In this document: one piece after another, positions 35,390 through 36,182 of the stretch
Layout of the letters: each line of letters opens with the position of its first letter
Numbering within the stretch: the first letter of the stretch is position 1
Assembly (NCBI GenBank): GCA_903873945.1
Contig: CAIQQM010000162.1
Span: 1-36,182 of the forward strand
Direction of reading: 5' to 3'
DNA from: an uncultured Verrucomicrobiota bacterium
Lineage (GTDB): Bacteria > Verrucomicrobiota > Verrucomicrobiia > Limisphaerales > UBA8199
Length of the DNA: 36,182 nucleotides
The notes under the pieces: model-generated
Told to the model about the DNA's origin: nothing
Database searches by the model: none
Seen by the model: the letters and a program-made list of their open reading frames with translations, nothing else
Position numbers and translations under genes: made by a program

Positions 35390-35401
35390 TCATATCACAA
35401 C

Positions 35402-35644
35402 ATGGCATTAGAGCAAAAAGACCTCGAACTGATTGAGCGCGTCATCTACAAGAACGGCGACGATGTTGCCGTTTCAATCGCTCGCAGTTTCGAGCGGCTT
35501 GAGGAGCGGATTGACGCCGCCGAATCTCGCATCTATTCCCGTCTGGCCGAAATCGAAGACAAGATTGAGTCGGCACGACAGGATTTAGACGACAAGCTCG
35601 GCGATGTCCGCGAGGACATTCAAGATATGGCGGAAGACGCATAG
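35402..35644 (+). CDS. Small coiled-coil protein of 80 residues
   Basis: The 80-residue protein is acidic and almost entirely helical. Heptad-like spacing of Leu, Ile and Ala (ERLEERIDAAESRIYSRLAEIEDKIESARQDLDDKLGDVREDIQDM, about residues 30-77) predicts a long coiled coil. The N-terminus (MALEQKDLELIERVIYKNGDD) is a separate short helix. This looks like a small structural or adaptor protein, but no function is assigned. It is preceded by the 12-nt repeat and followed within 14 nt by a strong terminator, so it ends a transcription unit that may include the 67-residue ORF. Confidence 0.7.
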   Translation: MALEQKDLELIERVIYKNGDDVAVSIARSFERLEERIDAAESRIYSRLAEIEDKIESARQDLDDKLGDVREDIQDMAEDA

Positions 35645-35657
35645 CGTCTCCGCAGGG

Positions 35658-35684
35658 AAAGCCCCGCCGTGAGCGGGGCTTTTT
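35658..35684 (+). terminator. Rho-independent terminator
   Basis: The stem GCCCCGC (35661-35667) with GCGGGGC (35673-35679) encloses the loop CGTGA. It extends by three flanking A-T pairs (A35658-35660 with T35680-35682) and is followed by more T. A textbook intrinsic terminator 14 nt after the coiled-coil ORF. Confidence 0.85.
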
Positions 35685-35859
35685 CGTTGTGTGCGTAGCG
35701 GGGGGACGGCTACCCCGACCCCCAACCCCCTGCCATCGGCTTCCAAAGCGGATGCCTCCCCCAGGGGGCTTTAACGCAATTCTGATTTCATTCAGACCCT
35801 TAGCCCAACCTGACATTCCCGCATTGGCCGGTTTTTGTTCCAGGCATATTTCTGTTCAT

Positions 35860-35889
35860 TTGACCAGTGTTGCAGTTTTTTGGTATCAT
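35860..35889 (+). promoter_or_regulatory. Sigma-70-like promoter for the ParB-like fragment
   Basis: TTGACC (35860-35865) and TATCAT (35884-35889) are separated by 18 nt in a locally AT-rich patch. The predicted start near 35896 leaves about 26 nt to the ATG at 35922. The local drop in GC relative to the rest of the window supports a promoter region. Confidence 0.45.
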
Positions 35890-35921
35890 GATTTTGAGTT
35901 AATTCACCCAGAACCCAGCAT

Positions 35922-36044
35922 ATGAATTATGACAATTGGAAACAAACCGAACGAAGTGCCGCGGGGCTTTTCCTTGATCCCCAAAATCCAAGAATTCCTC
36001 CTGCTGCGAAGCCGCTCGCCCAGCCGGAATTGATTGCGGAGTGA
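35922..36044 (+). pseudogene. Truncated ParB-like N-terminal domain
   Basis: A 40-codon ORF reads MNYDNWKQTERSAAGLFLDP, then QNPRIPPAAKPLAQPELIAE and a stop. This resembles the start of ParB/Srx-type N-terminal domain proteins, where a WKxxxxxxxxLxLDPxNPRxP block is followed by xxQxxLIAEL and the rest of the nuclease-like fold. Here it ends exactly at LIAE, so nearly the whole protein is missing. The downstream sequence has a different character and includes a long palindrome at 36119-36171, consistent with interruption by a mobile element. The family assignment is from the short block only. Confidence 0.5.
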
Positions 36045-36182
36045 CCGGGTTCACTTTTCTGTACCACTCCATGAGTTAGTCAGAGCACTTGGTTGATGTT
36101 ATGTTTTTGTTCTGATTTTGTCCATCCTTGGCGGAGGGAGGGCGAAGCCCGACCGGAGCCAGGGATGGACAGAGTTGCGCCA
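36045..36182. other. Putative mobile-element junction at the window edge
   Basis: Directly after the broken ParB-like frame the sequence switches to TGACCGGGTTCACTTTTCTG and onward, with no coding similarity, and then the palindrome. The abrupt change at about 36041 suggests an element end, but no transposase or matching terminal repeat is visible in the window. Confidence 0.35.
36119..36171. repeat. Nested palindrome at the right edge
   Basis: TGTCCATCCTTGGC (36119-36132) pairs with GCCAGGGATGGACA (36158-36171) over 14 bp with one G-T wobble. An inner hairpin GGGC-GAA-GCCC lies at 36140-36150, flanked by two CGGAG pentamers (36132-36136 and 36154-36158). Such nested palindromes are typical of repetitive intergenic elements or mobile-element ends. 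Its continuation lies outside the window. Confidence 0.6.

Noticed and set aside
35689-35925. 78-codon open frame after the terminator
   Set aside because: It is Pro/Arg-rich at the start because of the C-rich run, has no start signal and overlaps the promoter of the ParB-like fragment.
33890-36182. Calling the right end a proven integron
   Set aside because: No integrase gene is in the window, GTTATC departs from the GTTRRRY consensus, and the second inverted repeat is only about 32 nt; kept as a hypothesis only.

Overview
The window looks like chromosomal DNA from a Verrucomicrobiota-type bacterium, probably of the soil or freshwater Pedosphaera/Limisphaerales kind. This is inferred from a GC-rich genome, weak or absent Shine-Dalgarno sites, a ParC-type topoisomerase resembling those of Bacteroidota and Verrucomicrobiota, and small conserved proteins of the kind seen in Verrucomicrobiota and Planctomycetota. 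No rRNA, tRNA or CRISPR array was recognised. A phylum assignment would need similarity searches.

Bases 1-33889 are mostly housekeeping. On the left, a molybdenum hydroxylase pair (small Fe-S subunit cut by the window edge, plus a Tat-exported large subunit) is followed by topoisomerase IV subunit A. Next come a tiny lipoprotein, an Smr-like protein, an M50-like membrane metalloprotease, a PtsN-like EIIA, argS, priA (minus), a lytic transglycosylase, the ruvC-ruvA-acyltransferase operon (minus), a His-rich micro membrane protein and asnS. The middle holds an FMN-reductase remnant, an OPT-family transporter, nadA, guanine deaminase (minus), GTP-dependent PEP carboxykinase, a Cys-rich secreted protein (minus), alaS (minus), adenosine deaminase and an L,D-transpeptidase. 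Then follow a radical SAM protein (minus), a two-gene unit of an 88-residue protein and a 24-residue membrane peptide (minus), a large polytopic membrane protein, a DnaJ-like co-chaperone with a halved zinc finger (minus) and a YlbF-like protein. Purine salvage (guanine and adenosine deaminases), NAD synthesis, cell-wall remodelling and DNA repair are represented, but there is no single dedicated pathway cluster.

From 33890 to the end the character changes. Gene density falls, short hairpins are frequent, and the only genes are three small ORFs (56, 67 and 80 codons) and a truncated ParB-like fragment. The main discovery candidate is here: two direct copies of a roughly 150-185 nt element (34326-34478 and 34768-34950) flank the 56-residue ORF. 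Each copy folds into two long hairpins, and at least five base pairs have changed on both strands, so the structure appears to be conserved rather than the sequence. The next two small ORFs share an identical 12-nt sequence 12-14 nt before their start codons, beside AAC...GTT inverted-repeat junctions, which resembles a decayed cassette array. The right edge holds the ParB-like gene stopped abruptly and a long imperfect palindrome, probably a mobile-element junction.
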